Assembly (NCBI GenBank): GCA_049724395.1
Contig: JAUGWO010000045.1
Location: 240,776-304,775 of the forward strand
Direction of reading: 5' to 3'
DNA from: Spongospora subterranea f. sp. subterranea
Taxonomy: Eukaryota; Endomyxa: Phytomyxea; Phytomyxea; Plasmodiophorida
DNA: 64,000 nucleotides
Notes under the pieces: model-generated
Database searches by the model: none
What the model was told of the DNA's origin: nothing
Seen by the model: only the letters and a program-made list of their open reading frames with translations
Shown: piece after piece, positions 54,952 through 64,000 of the stretch
How the letters are laid out: every line of letters starts with the position of its first letter
How positions within the stretch are numbered: position 1 is the stretch's first letter
Translations under genes and position numbers: made by a program

Positions 54952-55100
54952 GGCCCGCGTTTAGCTGGCGACCACCTGTGATTATTGTTGTCGATCCACC
55001 GTCTCGATCGCTGGTGATGATGCTACACCAGTCACTTGATCCTCCACGGTATGTTGAGGGTCATTATAGTGTATGCACTCATCAGTCATCCTCGCCTCTC

Positions 55101-55466
55101 CTAATTTGGCTCCCAATTTGGATCGGCACTGCCAAATACAGTACGATCAACGGATAAACCTCGACCTTGGTGCTTTGATAATTTTGGTTTAGTTGAAAGG
55201 GTTCTAATACACGAGACGTATCTGCTTTCAGGATTATAAGTGCGTGATGGTCTACAGTATGGTGCGATGGGGTCCACCCTCAACTGCCAAGTCCTGTGGA
55301 ATGTATTGCTAATCGTGAGTATGGATATTCCTTGCGGGCACCGCGACGCCAGTTTTTCTTTTACAGACCCATTGGTTTTCGTTGATTGACGTAACAAGAA
55401 TCTTTCAAAATCATATAGTCCATCTCGTACCAGTCTAGAGTTAGTGATGCCAGTGTATGCCGGCAT
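55101..55466 (-). CDS. Hypothetical protein, 121 aa
   Basis: Single-exon frame from ATG 55466 (MPAYTGITNSRLVRDGLYDF). It contains RLVRDGLYDFERFLLRQ, SRCPQGISILTISNTFHR and VDPIAPYCRPSRTYNPESRY. The amino acid mix and absence of frame breaks support coding, but no family is recognised. It lies 149 bases before the ERO1 start on the same strand. Confidence 0.4.
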   Translation of the reverse strand: MPAYTGITNSRLVRDGLYDFERFLLRQSTKTNGSVKEKLASRCPQGISILTISNTFHRTWQLRVDPIAPYCRPSRTYNPESRYVSCIRTLSTKPKLSKHQGRGLSVDRTVFGSADPNWEPN

Positions 55467-55891
55467 CAGGACGGGCTGGAAAACACTATGCCTGCGGAAA
55501 CTGTAGCACTATAGATCCCGCCGATGTTTACAGTAAGAATCGAGACGTCTGGAGGACATATATATATTTCATATCTAAAATGACAACGAAATAAATCTGA
55601 TATATATATCGCCCCTCCTTACCGATGACATGTATATGATGTTTTTCGAGTGAAGAAATCCATTGGTAAAGCATCGGTCGGGTGATTACAGAACAGGGTG
55701 GGACCCACTTACTGTGAGGGTCAAATTCTGGCAGTGCAGCGACCCATGACTGTGCTGTACTTATCAGTGTAACGAATCGTTACGGGGCGGAGCGATCATT
55801 AGGAATATTGATTAAATTAAGGGGTCAAATTCCATCGGTCCATAATCAGGCAGACGGCTGTGGCAGGCGTCGACAAAGGGATCATCGATAG
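55467..55891. other. Upstream region of GH3 gene
   Basis: About 425 bases with AT-rich, TATATA-containing blocks at about 55558-55606. No supported gene. Confidence 0.35.
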
Positions 55892-58613
55892 ATGAAGGCT
55901 CCATGCCTTCAAACTTGGTGTCCATTGTTTTTTTTGCTGTGTGCCGTTACGGCTTATAACCAAGAAACCGAATGGGCCGCTATCGATGACGACATCAGGA
56001 ACATGGTTGATTCGATGTCTCTTGTTCATCGAATCGGGCAAATGGTGCAATTAGATATTACTATGTTCCTTACGGAAGCCGGTGCATTGAACCAATCTGC
56101 TCTGCATTCGGCCGTGGAATATTTTGGTGTCGGTTCAATTCTCAACTCACCTTCAGCTATGACTACGGAAGGGGTGCTCTCTGTTCAATCATGGAGACAA
56201 TTGATCACCGACATCCAGTCTGTGGCGCTTGGAGCCGGCCCCAAAATCCCTATCCTTTATGGTCTCGATGGTATCCATGGCGCGAACTACGTAAAATCAA
56301 CGACACTATTTCCGCATCAGATTGGACTTGCTGCTACTTTCAATCGCAATCTTGTCCGAAAAGCGTTCGCAATTAGGTTGAAATCATTTCTTTTAATCTA
56401 ATCGAATTTTTCTGAGCAACACCGTACAGCGCAAAAGATACCAGGACGTGTGGAATTCCATGGTCGTTTGCTCCAGTTCTGGATATCTGCCTTCAAAAAC
56501 AGTGGCCACGCGTTTATGAAACCTTTGGAGAAGATCCATACCTGGTAATTGTTTTCTTTCCATTGATAGCTTACGTTGATTTCAACGCTTATAGGCATCA
56601 GAGATGGGCAAAGAAGCGGTTTTGGGAATGCAAGGAGTCGAGAAAGGGGAACTTAAACTTTCTACAAAAGTCGCATCGTCTCTGAAACATTTTGTGGGTT
56701 ACTCTAATCCGAGGTCTGGACAAGATCGTACCCAGGCATGGATACCTGACAGGTAGGATTGCTGCCTCCAGTAATCTCAATATTTACATCTAGTTAGGAT
56801 CCTTCGACAATACTTTCTACCTCCATTTCGTTCCGCCATTAAAGCGGGCGCAGCTACCGTAATGGAAGCATATGCTGATGTAAGTTTATATATTTCCACC
56901 TGATTTAGTCTCACGAATGATGTAGAATAACGGACAGCCGGTAGTCTCATCAGAGTTTTATCTGAAAACAGTGCTTCGAGACGAACTCGGCTTTAAAGGG
57001 GTGCTTGTTACTGATTATAGTGAGATTAACAACCTTTATTGGTGGCACCACGCTGCTCATTCACCGTCCGACGCCATCCGGATGGCAATACAGCAAACAA
57101 CCATTGATATGTCAATGGTGGTCTCGTCTTTCAACTTTTCGACGACTTTAACGCAATTAGTGAAGGACGGAACCATCGATTCGAATCGAGTCTCAATCAG
57201 TTGCGCTAGGGTGCTTCAGCTGAAAAAAAATCTTGGACTCTTCGACGACCCATTTCCTACAAATGACGCGAATCAGATAAACAGCGTCGGAAGTAAAAGA
57301 GACAGGCATGTCGCACTTGACGTTGCTCAACATAGTATAACTTTGCTGAAGAATTCTCCACTTTGCCCCACCTGCCGTTCAATACTACCTCTTTCTCGAA
57401 CATCCTCCAAGCGAATGCTGCTAGTGGGCCCATCTTCAGATTCTCTTAAGGTAATCATACTTCGCGAAACTACGATGGTTATTAGTAAATAGTTCTAAAT
57501 GGATACAATGTTTTGCAGTTGCTAAGCTCTGGGTGGACAATGCACTGGCAAGGAGCCTCCGAAACAGAATTTTCTTTTGGGACAACGATAAAAGAAGGAA
57601 TCAGGAGGGTTCTTCATGGCTCGTCTCATTTATTACAACATTCGAGTGCGTGCTCTATTGAAAACTGTTCGACAGAAAAACGGTCCGAGATTATCAAAGC
57701 GTCGGACGGTGCCGATATCATTATTGTTTGCTTAAGTGAGCCTGTATATACAGAGAAACCAGGCAATATTAAAGATATGGAATTCGATCAAGATCAAATC
57801 GACTTGGTCAAAGAACTTCACAGCAAAGGGAAGCCCATCATCGTCATTTTAACAATGGGACGTCCCCGCTTATTAGGAAACATCGTCAAAATGGCATCTG
57901 CTGTCATTCATGCGTACCTGCCAGGACCAGAAGGGGGAGAGGCGATCGCCAACATCATTTTTGGGTTAGTTAATCCGAGCGGCAAACTGCCGATGACCTG
58001 GCCCAAGCATTCGGCCCTTCTAAACTTGCCATACTGGCACGCGTTTTCATCCGCTGATACTTTTGACGTCGAGTTTCAATTTGGAGATGGGCTGTCATAT
58101 TCAATTTTCTCGTATTCAGACCTTATCTTATCAAACAACGTAATGACATCATCGACCGGAATTGACATTTCCGTCTTAGTGTCTAACACGGGAGATGTTG
58201 ACGGATACGAGACGGTGCTATTGTTTTTAACAGCTGATTATCGAACCGTATCACCTGAAGTCCGCTTATTGAAACGATTCAGCAAAGTGTGGATTCCTGC
58301 AAAAACATCCAAACTAGTTCAATTCACACTTTTTGCAAATGACACCGAATTCTTCATTGGTGATCAGTCTATTCCAGTTTTAGAGGATGGGGTTTTCTCA
58401 GTTCAGGTTGCCAATATCTCTTCTAAGTTCAACTTGGTCGGTTTATCTCCGCAAAGTCGCCTCGCCAGCCTCAGTTATAATGACGATGTTGGCTTCTCAC
58501 AAGAAATATTATGGTTTATTTTTGGATCTACTGTATTCTGCCCTGTTTGGTATTACTGGTTCAAGCTTTACCTTGAGCGGAAACACAGAGTCGGTGATTA
58601 TGTTGCCATTTAA
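55892..58613 (+). CDS. Membrane-anchored GH3 beta-glucosidase-like glycosidase
   Basis: Signal peptide (MKAPCLQTWCPLFFLLCAVT), then the GH3 N-terminal barrel: MSLVHRIGQMVQLDIT, LYGLDGIHGANYVKSTTLFP, HQIGLAATFN, KVASSLKHFVGYSNPRSGQD, SAIKAGAATVMEAYADVNG and LGFKGVLVTDYSEINNLYWW, where the Asp of VTDYSE is the expected nucleophile (about 57010). The C-terminal domain has ALDVAQHSITLLKNSPLCP, RMLLVGPSSDSLKLLSSGW, EPVYTEKPGNIKDMEFDQDQ, YLPGPEGGEAIANIIFGLVN PSGKLPMTWPK, a fibronectin III-like part and a C-terminal hydrophobic helix (ILWFIFGSTVFCPVWYYWF). About six introns. It acts outside the plasma membrane on beta-glucan or cello-oligosaccharides; the substrate is inferred from the family. Confidence 0.9.
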
Positions 58614-58836
58614 TAAATACTTATTCTCTTTAATAAAGTATCGCATATTTTAACCGCAAAATTTTGTTGTTAAGTTCGATTACATCTACCATGAGTCGGT
58701 AAATATTATAATGAACTTGACCACATGCTCGGGTATGACCGCGCTGCTAATGGATGTACGCAGTGATCTCGCCCTCGTTAGCTTGAAATTCCAGTTTTAA
58801 ATACTTGAGATAAGTAATTACAGCTGGTCGAAGCTG

Positions 58837-60234
58837 TTAAGTCACGATTAGTAAACGGTACCTGCTATTTTTGCAGTATTTTACTTTTGGAGCAAAAGTG
58901 TCAGCGCTATGTCGTCCGATCCCCACGATGATAGATAGACGACGGATTTGCATCGGATACGCAGCTTGTATTCTCCTAATGCAATCTCGTAAGAGTTTTC
59001 GAGCTTCCGGAACATGCATTTCATGCAAATCTAAGCTTCTCAGCTTGCTGGCAGATGGATTGTATTTCTAAGCAGATATCAATCAGAAAAATACTTGCAA
59101 AAGCTAAATTACAAGTACAATAAATGTTGCCACCATGATACGCTCACGAAGCGGGATCATCTTTTCATTAATGTTTCGCGCTTTTTCATTAAGGGACTGA
59201 GCAAAAGAATTTTGACCATTCGAATGTGCTTGGCGAGCAGCCCAACATGTTTGCGCTTTTTGATGGGTTAGAAATTTGTACAATCTACAATTATTTTCCA
59301 TTGACACGGATTCTGATGAAGTATGACATCCTCGATAAAGTTTGTCAAGCTCTGAAAGCGTTTCGAAAGAAAACTCACACCCGACGTCGGAAACTGTTGC
59401 AGATTCCGGAACATGTTTCTTGGGTGCAGCTACGGTATCGGGAGACGATGCTGTGAACAAGCTGCACAGAGCGTCTTTTGAAGGCTGGACCGCAAAGTCG
59501 TGTGCTTCTAGTATTTCGCGAATAATGGCTGCACTTGCTGCTGGAAACATTCTCTAAACCGAACTGAACGGAAATCCGAAATTTATTTGCAAAAACTACC
59601 TTAAAGCCGTGCAATTTGATGTGATTAGCCATATTCAACTTCGCAGACTGAAGGTCTTGAAGTTTTTGATGTCTTAGAGCGCAAAATGTGATCAATTACC
59701 AGCTCTACAGACCGATTGTTTTCGACAAAAACGTCATGAAGGACGGGGTCCGGAATCAACGGGAACATCATCGACAGTTGCCTTACTTCATCCTAATCGA
59801 TATGCTCCGTTAGATCAACAATCTGCTGAACCCAAAACGCATTTTCGTACACTAGCAGCGGCATCGCTGTCCATGTCCATCATCATGGACAAAGCAAGAT
59901 CGAAGTCGCCATCAACACTATTGATGATATGTTGTCGGCGTTCATAATCAACAGACGGAAACATCTCCATCAAGCTAATCTGGGTAAAATCCTGATATAA
60001 CGCATCGTTCTCTTTCATCTCAGCACTATCCAGCAGAGGTTCTGCAGTTTCACATTCGAGAAGGCGGTCAACAATGGCCGAGACATCATGGGACCCAAGT
60101 TGGCGGATGTGCTGCTCGATAACGCTGTGGTGAATGTCTGGGAACACCTGGGTCAGATGGGCGATCACCTCGCCATCGATCTGCGCATCAAGATCCGCCC
60201 CATTATCATTATGATCATCAGTCATGGGGGTCAT
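58837..60234 (-). CDS. Cue2/NONU-1-like protein: tandem CUE domains, DUF1771 and Smr nuclease domain
   Basis: The CUE domains come first from ATG 60234 (MTPMTDDHNDNGADLDAQID): HLTQVFPDIHHSVIEQHIRQ, SLMEMFPSVDYERRQHIINS, LSMMFPLIPDPVLHDVFVEN, and a fourth, MFPAASAAIIREILEAHDFA. The DUF1771 helix pair follows (LTHQKAQTCWAARQAHSNGQ, KARNINEKM). The Smr domain is spliced in as SLDLHEMHVPEARKLL with the DLH motif intact and VGIGRHSAD for the GxGxHS loop. Yeast Cue2 and worm NONU-1 share this order and cleave mRNA at collided ribosomes in no-go decay. Here there are four CUE units where Cue2 has two. Introns lie near 59043-59104, 59551-59625 and 59790-59830. Stop at 58837. Confidence 0.8.
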
Positions 60235-60553
60235 GCACCACAGTGATGATCACACCGCCTCCTGTCAAGTGTCAACTAGCACTCGGGTTCGAGGCCGAGC
60301 ATCACCTGACAGGGGCGTGGGGGATATGAGTGTAACAGTACACACCAGAACCTGCACAGTACTGCACAGTACACACCAGAACGACGCTGCAATCACTGCA
60401 GTTGTTGAACACGTTACGTTATACCTATTTCAGGTTCACGCACTTGAAGTGTACCACTGTGACTGTCGTTTTGGCGACTGTAGATGTTCCAAACACAGTG
60501 CGTGAGAGCCGTGCAGTATTTTGATGTTTGGAATTTTAAACAATTTTTGAAAT
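60235..60553. other. Upstream region of Cue2-like gene, with short direct repeat
   Basis: An 18-bp direct repeat (CACAGTACACACCAGAAC and a near copy) lies at about 60331-60383. No supported gene. The next minus-strand gene ends at 60554. Confidence 0.35.
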
Positions 60554-61465
60554 TCAAGAATTCACAATTGAGTTGCCGACAAACACACGGTCAGCTGGGT
60601 TGCTGCGGCCATAAAAATCCTTGTCCATAAAGTCACTGGCGCGCAAGTGCCCAACATTATTGTCGTCGAAACGGCTCAAGAAAGAAAGACTCAGATTTTG
60701 TATTTGACATTAAGTCTTAACGGCTTAAAGCAGCGATCCGAACAGAATGAGGGATTCCATGAAACTGGTTATTTCAATTTTTGATCGTAAACGTCATTCA
60801 ATGAGCGACTAATTTGGCCATCCAATTTTGTGGATGAACGAATGTCGGTATTCGACGAATTTTCGAAGGGCCTGCGTGGCTTCGTCAACCTGCGTAATAG
60901 AATGCATTTCGAAAGACCCTAATGGGCGAAAGATCAGTATGTGGATTGACAACTGTGGCGGGCACAACGACACCGAAGAGTCGCAAGATGTCCTTGTCAC
61001 AAAGAACAGTTATTCGGCGATTTGCATCGAACGCCACGAATCTGGTCCAGCTGTGATAAGCAAAATCAAAGACGCGTGGATATGATTCACAGAGGGAGGT
61101 GGTCTGACGCGGGTGGCAAGGGCGGTGCATCTTCTGGCAAGTTGCTCACCAGGCAAGATTTTTTTCCTCCAGCTTGCGGTAATTCGCAGCGAGACGCGAA
61201 TGGGTTAAAAAAGCGATGATCCGTTGCGGTTGTCGCTGGATATCAACGGTCAATGGAGCGAGCAACAGCCCTCTCGCGAACTCCAGGTTATCCTGCGTAC
61301 CTTGAAGGACGTCCAGTCGAAAGTGGGAAATTTAAATAAAGCAAGAGCACGTCACCCGTGAGACACCGTTTTTCGATCAGACGTCATCCCATTCGCCTCA
61401 AGTCTTACAACGCCCTGAATGGTGCCATCTCCTACTCTAATGTCGATGATCGCGCTGCCAGCCAT
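60554..61465 (-). CDS. Unrecognised multi-exon protein
   Basis: Probable start at ATG 61465 (MAGSAIIDIRVGDGTIQGVV). Further blocks are LDVLQGTQDNLEFARGLLLA PLTVDIQRQPQRIIAFLTHS; YPRVFDFAYHSWTRFVAFDA, RRITVLCDKDILRLFG joined over a 54-nt intron (GTGTCG...CATTAG) to SFEMHSITQVDEATQALRKF; and a last exon FLSRFDDNNVGHLRASDFMD, YGRSNPADRVFVGNS, stop 60554-60556. Several junctions are unclear. No family recognised. It lies between the Cue2-like gene and the Rep element. Confidence 0.35.
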
Positions 61466-61527
61466 CTGTAATGTTCACTGCATACTGTGCAATATAGTTT
61501 TGCAATGATTTGACTGTGCCACAGGCA

Positions 61528-61659
61528 TTAGTGTGACCCTAGCGTGCGAGTGTCCAAACATCTCGCGCGGTAGAAAAAGCCACCGAATAATGTGGCTCAC
61601 ACTATTTCCTATGAGGTGTCGAAATTGAGAAGGTTGACAATTAGTGTGACTCACACTAA
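61528..61659. repeat. Palindromic GTGTGA-C-TCACAC motifs downstream of Rep
   Basis: A 19-bp perfect palindrome TTAGTGTGACTCACACTAA lies at 61641-61659, overlapping the Rep stop codon. Related half or full sites are at about 61528-61537 (TTAGTGTGAC) and 61589-61607 (AATGTGGCTCACACTATT). Their position at the 3' edge of the Rep gene suggests a boundary, binding site or terminator of the element. Confidence 0.6.
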
Positions 61660-62877
61660 ACACGGTTGACGGTGTACCAAATTATCCTGCACTGAAGCAT
61701 TGGAAACCAATTCAGCGTCCGGCGCCTCCTGTAAATGCCTCTGGATAAAATACGGCCAATCCTTGACATATTCCTTGATTATCCTCTCGGTTTTGCGCCA
61801 AGGCATAGCTTCGAGAGCGTGAACACGACACGCACAGTCTGCAGGAGAATAACATTTGAATAGATTGATCTCCTGAAAACGTCGCCTAAGTGACAACAAA
61901 AACTGATCACCATTGCGATGATCGTTGAAGCATTCGTGCATAGTGAAGTTCGAAGAGACGATGACATGTAAAGGACGAATCTTGCGATAACCGCCCTTGA
62001 ATTGAACCAACACGGGACGCGCGTCCGCAACATTCTCCACCATCGAAATCAACGCAATGATGTTGGCTGGCTGCCATTCAGAAAAAACAACAACCTTTTC
62101 GTCGGCATATCCGTCCCACCATTTCGTACAATCTTTTTCAAAAACGTTTTCGCTCCCGAAAAACCGAAACCAGGTCTCGGATTTGCCCACACCGGTCGGG
62201 CCCCCAATCCATATATTACGCAGCGCATCCAAACTGTTAAGCTGACGGAGACAAGCTCCGCGCTTCTCAATAGAATTGATAGCACTCTGGTACCGAACAT
62301 AAAAAGAGGCATCAATCTCCTCTGCACGACCCTGAAATGCCATCGCACGATAATTCTTCCAACGCTCCCGCTCCATTCCACCCTTCTGTTTGGAAGAAAC
62401 AGGGGGGACACCGAACTCCTCGAAATCCTTCCCTTTCGAACAATATATAAAACTCTGAGCCGCATCGCCTTTCGCGGGCGCCACCGTGAGAAGATACGGC
62501 CAGAAATCACCAATCAAACCCTGCTTGGTTTTCTGATTTTTGAAATACATATATGCTTGTAAATGAGGCCGCTCCGTCCGAGAACCGACTTCACGTCTAA
62601 ATATGTAATACGACGCCGACGATTGACGAAACTTGACTTCCGCACCATCAAACGTCGTCTCAGTGCCCAAGTGAACGGTCAAAACCCATCCTCTCGACTT
62701 CACATTGCCATCAGCAGCGCGAGGAGGACCCCCAGGTTGCCTCCGCCCACAATTACCCCTTCGAAGGTTAGCTGGAGACTCCACTGACAACGCACGGTCC
62801 ACAAGAACCTGTTCTTGTCCTGTTTGAACCATTAGGATCTCACGCACATTTTGGGATCTCAGCAAGCATGACTGCAT
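61651..62877 (-). CDS. Endogenous CRESS-DNA-virus-type replication-associated protein (Rep), intact frame
   Basis: Intronless, 408 residues. HUH endonuclease motifs: RCR motif I is RGWVLTVH (about 62-69), motif II PHLQAYMYF (104-112), motif III IYCSKGK (144-150) with the catalytic Tyr. Superfamily 3 helicase: Walker A GGPTGVGKSE (225-234), Walker B-like VVVFSEW (262-268), motif C VIVSSN (305-310), arginine-rich RRRF (331-334). The Walker B strand has one acidic residue (Glu267) where most CRESS Reps have Asp-Asp or Asp-Glu. About 60 residues precede motif I, longer than in free viruses; an internal Met at residue 16 is an alternative start. No capsid gene lies beside it. It is either a recent viral insertion or a captured, functioning host copy. 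The family lineage cannot be set by eye. Confidence 0.88.
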   Translation of the reverse strand: MQSCLLRSQNVREILMVQTGQEQVLVDRALSVESPANLRRGNCGRRQPGGPPRAADGNVKSRGWVLTVHLGTETTFDGAEVKFRQSSASYYIFRREVGSRTERPHLQAYMYFKNQKTKQGLIGDFWPYLLTVAPAKGDAAQSFIYCSKGKDFEEFGVPPVSSKQKGGMERERWKNYRAMAFQGRAEEIDASFYVRYQSAINSIEKRGACLRQLNSLDALRNIWIGGPTGVGKSETWFRFFGSENVFEKDCTKWWDGYADEKVVVFSEWQPANIIALISMVENVADARPVLVQFKGGYRKIRPLHVIVSSNFTMHECFNDHRNGDQFLLSLRRRFQEINLFKCYSPADCACRVHALEAMPWRKTERIIKEYVKDWPYFIQRHLQEAPDAELVSNASVQDNLVHRQPCLV

Positions 62878-62990
62878 GAGATCCAGTGCACAATTACATG
62901 TAAATACACTTATTGTATTAAGCGCTTCAAAACTTTAAACGCGCTTTTAAAGTTTTAAAGCGCTTTACGCGCATTTTAGGATCTCATTCT
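62822..62990. repeat. Hairpin and GGATCTCA repeats upstream of Rep (candidate origin remnant)
   Basis: Arms 62920-62939 (AAGCGCTTCAAAACTTTAAA) and 62946-62965 pair over 19 of 20 positions with a 6-nt loop, CGCGCT, centred 65 bases upstream of the Rep start. GGATCTCA occurs three times (62833, 62853 and 62980 region) plus one inverted GAGATCC near 62878. The [C/G]GCACATTTTGGGATCTCA and CGCGCATTTTAGGATCTCA contexts are direct repeats flanking the hairpin. Such iterons plus stem-loop are how CRESS origins are built, but the usual nonanucleotide (NANTATTAC type) is not in this loop. Confidence 0.55.
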
Positions 62991-63061
62991 CATTAGGTCT
63001 AGCCGCATATACCGAGATTGCAACAACGAGACTGATTTTATTCGGTCAAACGTCTCAGATA

Positions 63062-63640
63062 TTGGAAAAGATGGGGCAAGACTCGAGGAGTTTTTCGATC
63101 ATTCCGAAAGAATATGGATCAAGAAGTATTCCCCGAACGATTGGATCATCTCGCGTCAGATTGGTAAATAGGAGGTTTTCAATAAAACGAACAATCCGTT
63201 GGAACGGTACAATTCTTTTTTCGAATTCCCCTTTTCCGAGTGCTCATCCTAGGTTGGCTCATTTCGTGGGGACCTTGCGGCAACAGTCGAACAATCAGCT
63301 GCAGAAAATTGCAGGACTGTCGTTCTGGTAGGAATAAAGCGCCTCCCCGTAGACCGACGTTTACTCCAACATCATCGTTGATTTCGCATTCGTACAAGTC
63401 ATTTTTATTGAACCGATGTGTTTCACAAGAACCTGTTCAAATCGCATCCAATCTTGATATCAGTAGGGTGTTCCAACTAAAATCACCCTCGTATACTGAA
63501 AGTGCTGGCAATATAGCATCTGACGATAGATATGGTGTTCCAGAAATGGCACGGTTATCGTCCATCACAAACGCTACGACGTGTGGATTGCACCTTGCTA
63601 CAGCTTTGACCTCCTATGGCGAACCTTCCCCTAAAGGCAC
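63062..63640 (+). pseudogene. Decayed transposase fragment (MULE-like C-terminal region)
   Basis: Frame-broken plus-strand sequence. One frame gives LEEFFDHSERIWIKKYSPND WIISRQIGK then a stop; then NKTNNPLERYNSFFEFPF; then, after a frame change, SAHPRLAHFVGTLRQQSNNQ. This is the pattern of eukaryotic MULE-type transposases near their end (F-x-YF-x-x-W, TNNxLExxNxxLN, HPxLxxFVxxL). Stops at 63178 and in later frames, plus at least two frame changes, show decay. No terminal repeats were identified. It lies 185 bases upstream of the Rep start, on the opposite strand. Confidence 0.5.
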
Positions 63641-64000
63641 GTGATCAATATAGCTGCTTTCATTAATCCAAGTAATTTCGTAGGTGAACATGGTTGTCGG
63701 ACGTTGCGTACAACACCTCCTGAGGGTCAGAAATATAATGTTCTTACCAAAGAATCATTTTCGACAAGTATGAATGATGATTGCTCAAGCGGTTCAAAAT
63801 CAAGTTTTGGCGTCGACACTGGCGGGACAATGGGTTCAAATATTCAAGGTATCAAAGCCGAGTTTGTTTTTGTCTAGTGATTCTGTGCGCTTCAGAGAAG
63901 GATTGTGGTGTCTTCTCCATCCCCAACCCTGTTTCGAATCATACGGATACAAGTACCGGGTATAGGTACAGATGGTTATTATGGCATATATTAGCTGAAA
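63641..64000 (+). other. Window end, weak coding potential
   Basis: A plus-strand frame 63641-63877 (INIAAFINPSNFVGEHG ... SSGSKSSFGVDTGG) and an overlapping one, 63774-63965 (MMIAQAVQNQVLASTLAGQW). Either may be exons of a gene running off the window or further transposon debris. No motif is recognised. Confidence 0.25.

Noticed and set aside
59104-59550. Stand-alone helical protein
   Set aside because: The frame joins by clean splice sites to the Smr exon downstream and CUE exons upstream, so it is part of the Cue2-like gene.
61651-62877. Possible complete CRESS virus genome in the window
   Set aside because: No capsid-like basic-rich frame lies within 1 kb of Rep, and flanking sequence is host genes or transposon debris.

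Overview
The window is nuclear DNA from a compact eukaryotic genome. Genes sit a few hundred bases apart on both strands and are split by very short introns, mostly about 35-65 nt with GT...AG ends. The gene set suggests a flagellated, chitin-making unicellular opisthokont, most simply an early-diverging zoosporic fungus or a close relative such as a chytrid or aphelid. The evidence is a chitin synthase (7421-9838), a GH20 hexosaminidase, a chitin-deacetylase-like protein, Arp2/3 subunit ARPC1 (14581-15821) and a nephrocystin-1-like ciliary transition-zone protein (1283-2733). The lineage is an inference; no rRNA or other phylogenetic marker is present.

Layout. 1-5.4 kb: SurE phosphatase, NPHP1-like protein, EF-hand protein, a small unknown, and mitoribosomal protein mL41. 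5.5-12 kb: degenerate polysaccharide deacetylase, chitin synthase, and a trans-sulfuration PLP enzyme (cystathionine lyase type). 12.3-22 kb: a propeller-like protein, ARPC1, exosome cofactor MPP6, a 55-bp tandem array of palindromes, a double cytochrome-b5-like/ankyrin protein, a WD40-like gene and an unrecognised gene. 22.5-31.4 kb: GH20 hexosaminidase, a large unknown, a poorly coding stretch with a long hairpin, a coiled-coil/proline-rich protein, and a membrane RING-H2 protein. 31.8-41 kb: METTL16, a membrane protein, AAMP/Sqt1, mitochondrial IF3, a transposon-derived inverted repeat, and BRAP2. 41-46.4 kb: a secreted Asn-rich pentapeptide-repeat protein, then a gene-poor stretch with two foldback repeats, then tRNA-Arg(CCG). 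46.6-61.5 kb: SSF-type symporter, an unknown, an IQ-motif protein, ERO1, a GH3 beta-glucosidase, a Cue2-like CUE/DUF1771/Smr protein and another unknown. 61.6-64 kb: an intact intronless Rep gene of the CRESS-DNA-virus type, bracketed by palindromes and a hairpin, next to a decayed transposase.

Most genes are unrelated housekeeping genes and there is no operon-like organisation. Two themes recur. One is chitin and wall or secreted-glycan metabolism (chitin synthase, deacetylase-like, GH20, GH3, secreted repeat protein). The other is mRNA quality control and ribosome biology (MPP6, METTL16, Cue2-like, AAMP/Sqt1, mL41, mtIF3). The most unusual locus is the Rep element at 61.6-63.0 kb. The next is the secreted Asn-ladder protein at 41.2-43.4 kb. 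Exon boundaries below were inferred by eye from frame changes, GT/AG sites and family similarity. Ends given for multi-exon genes are CDS ends, not transcript ends.
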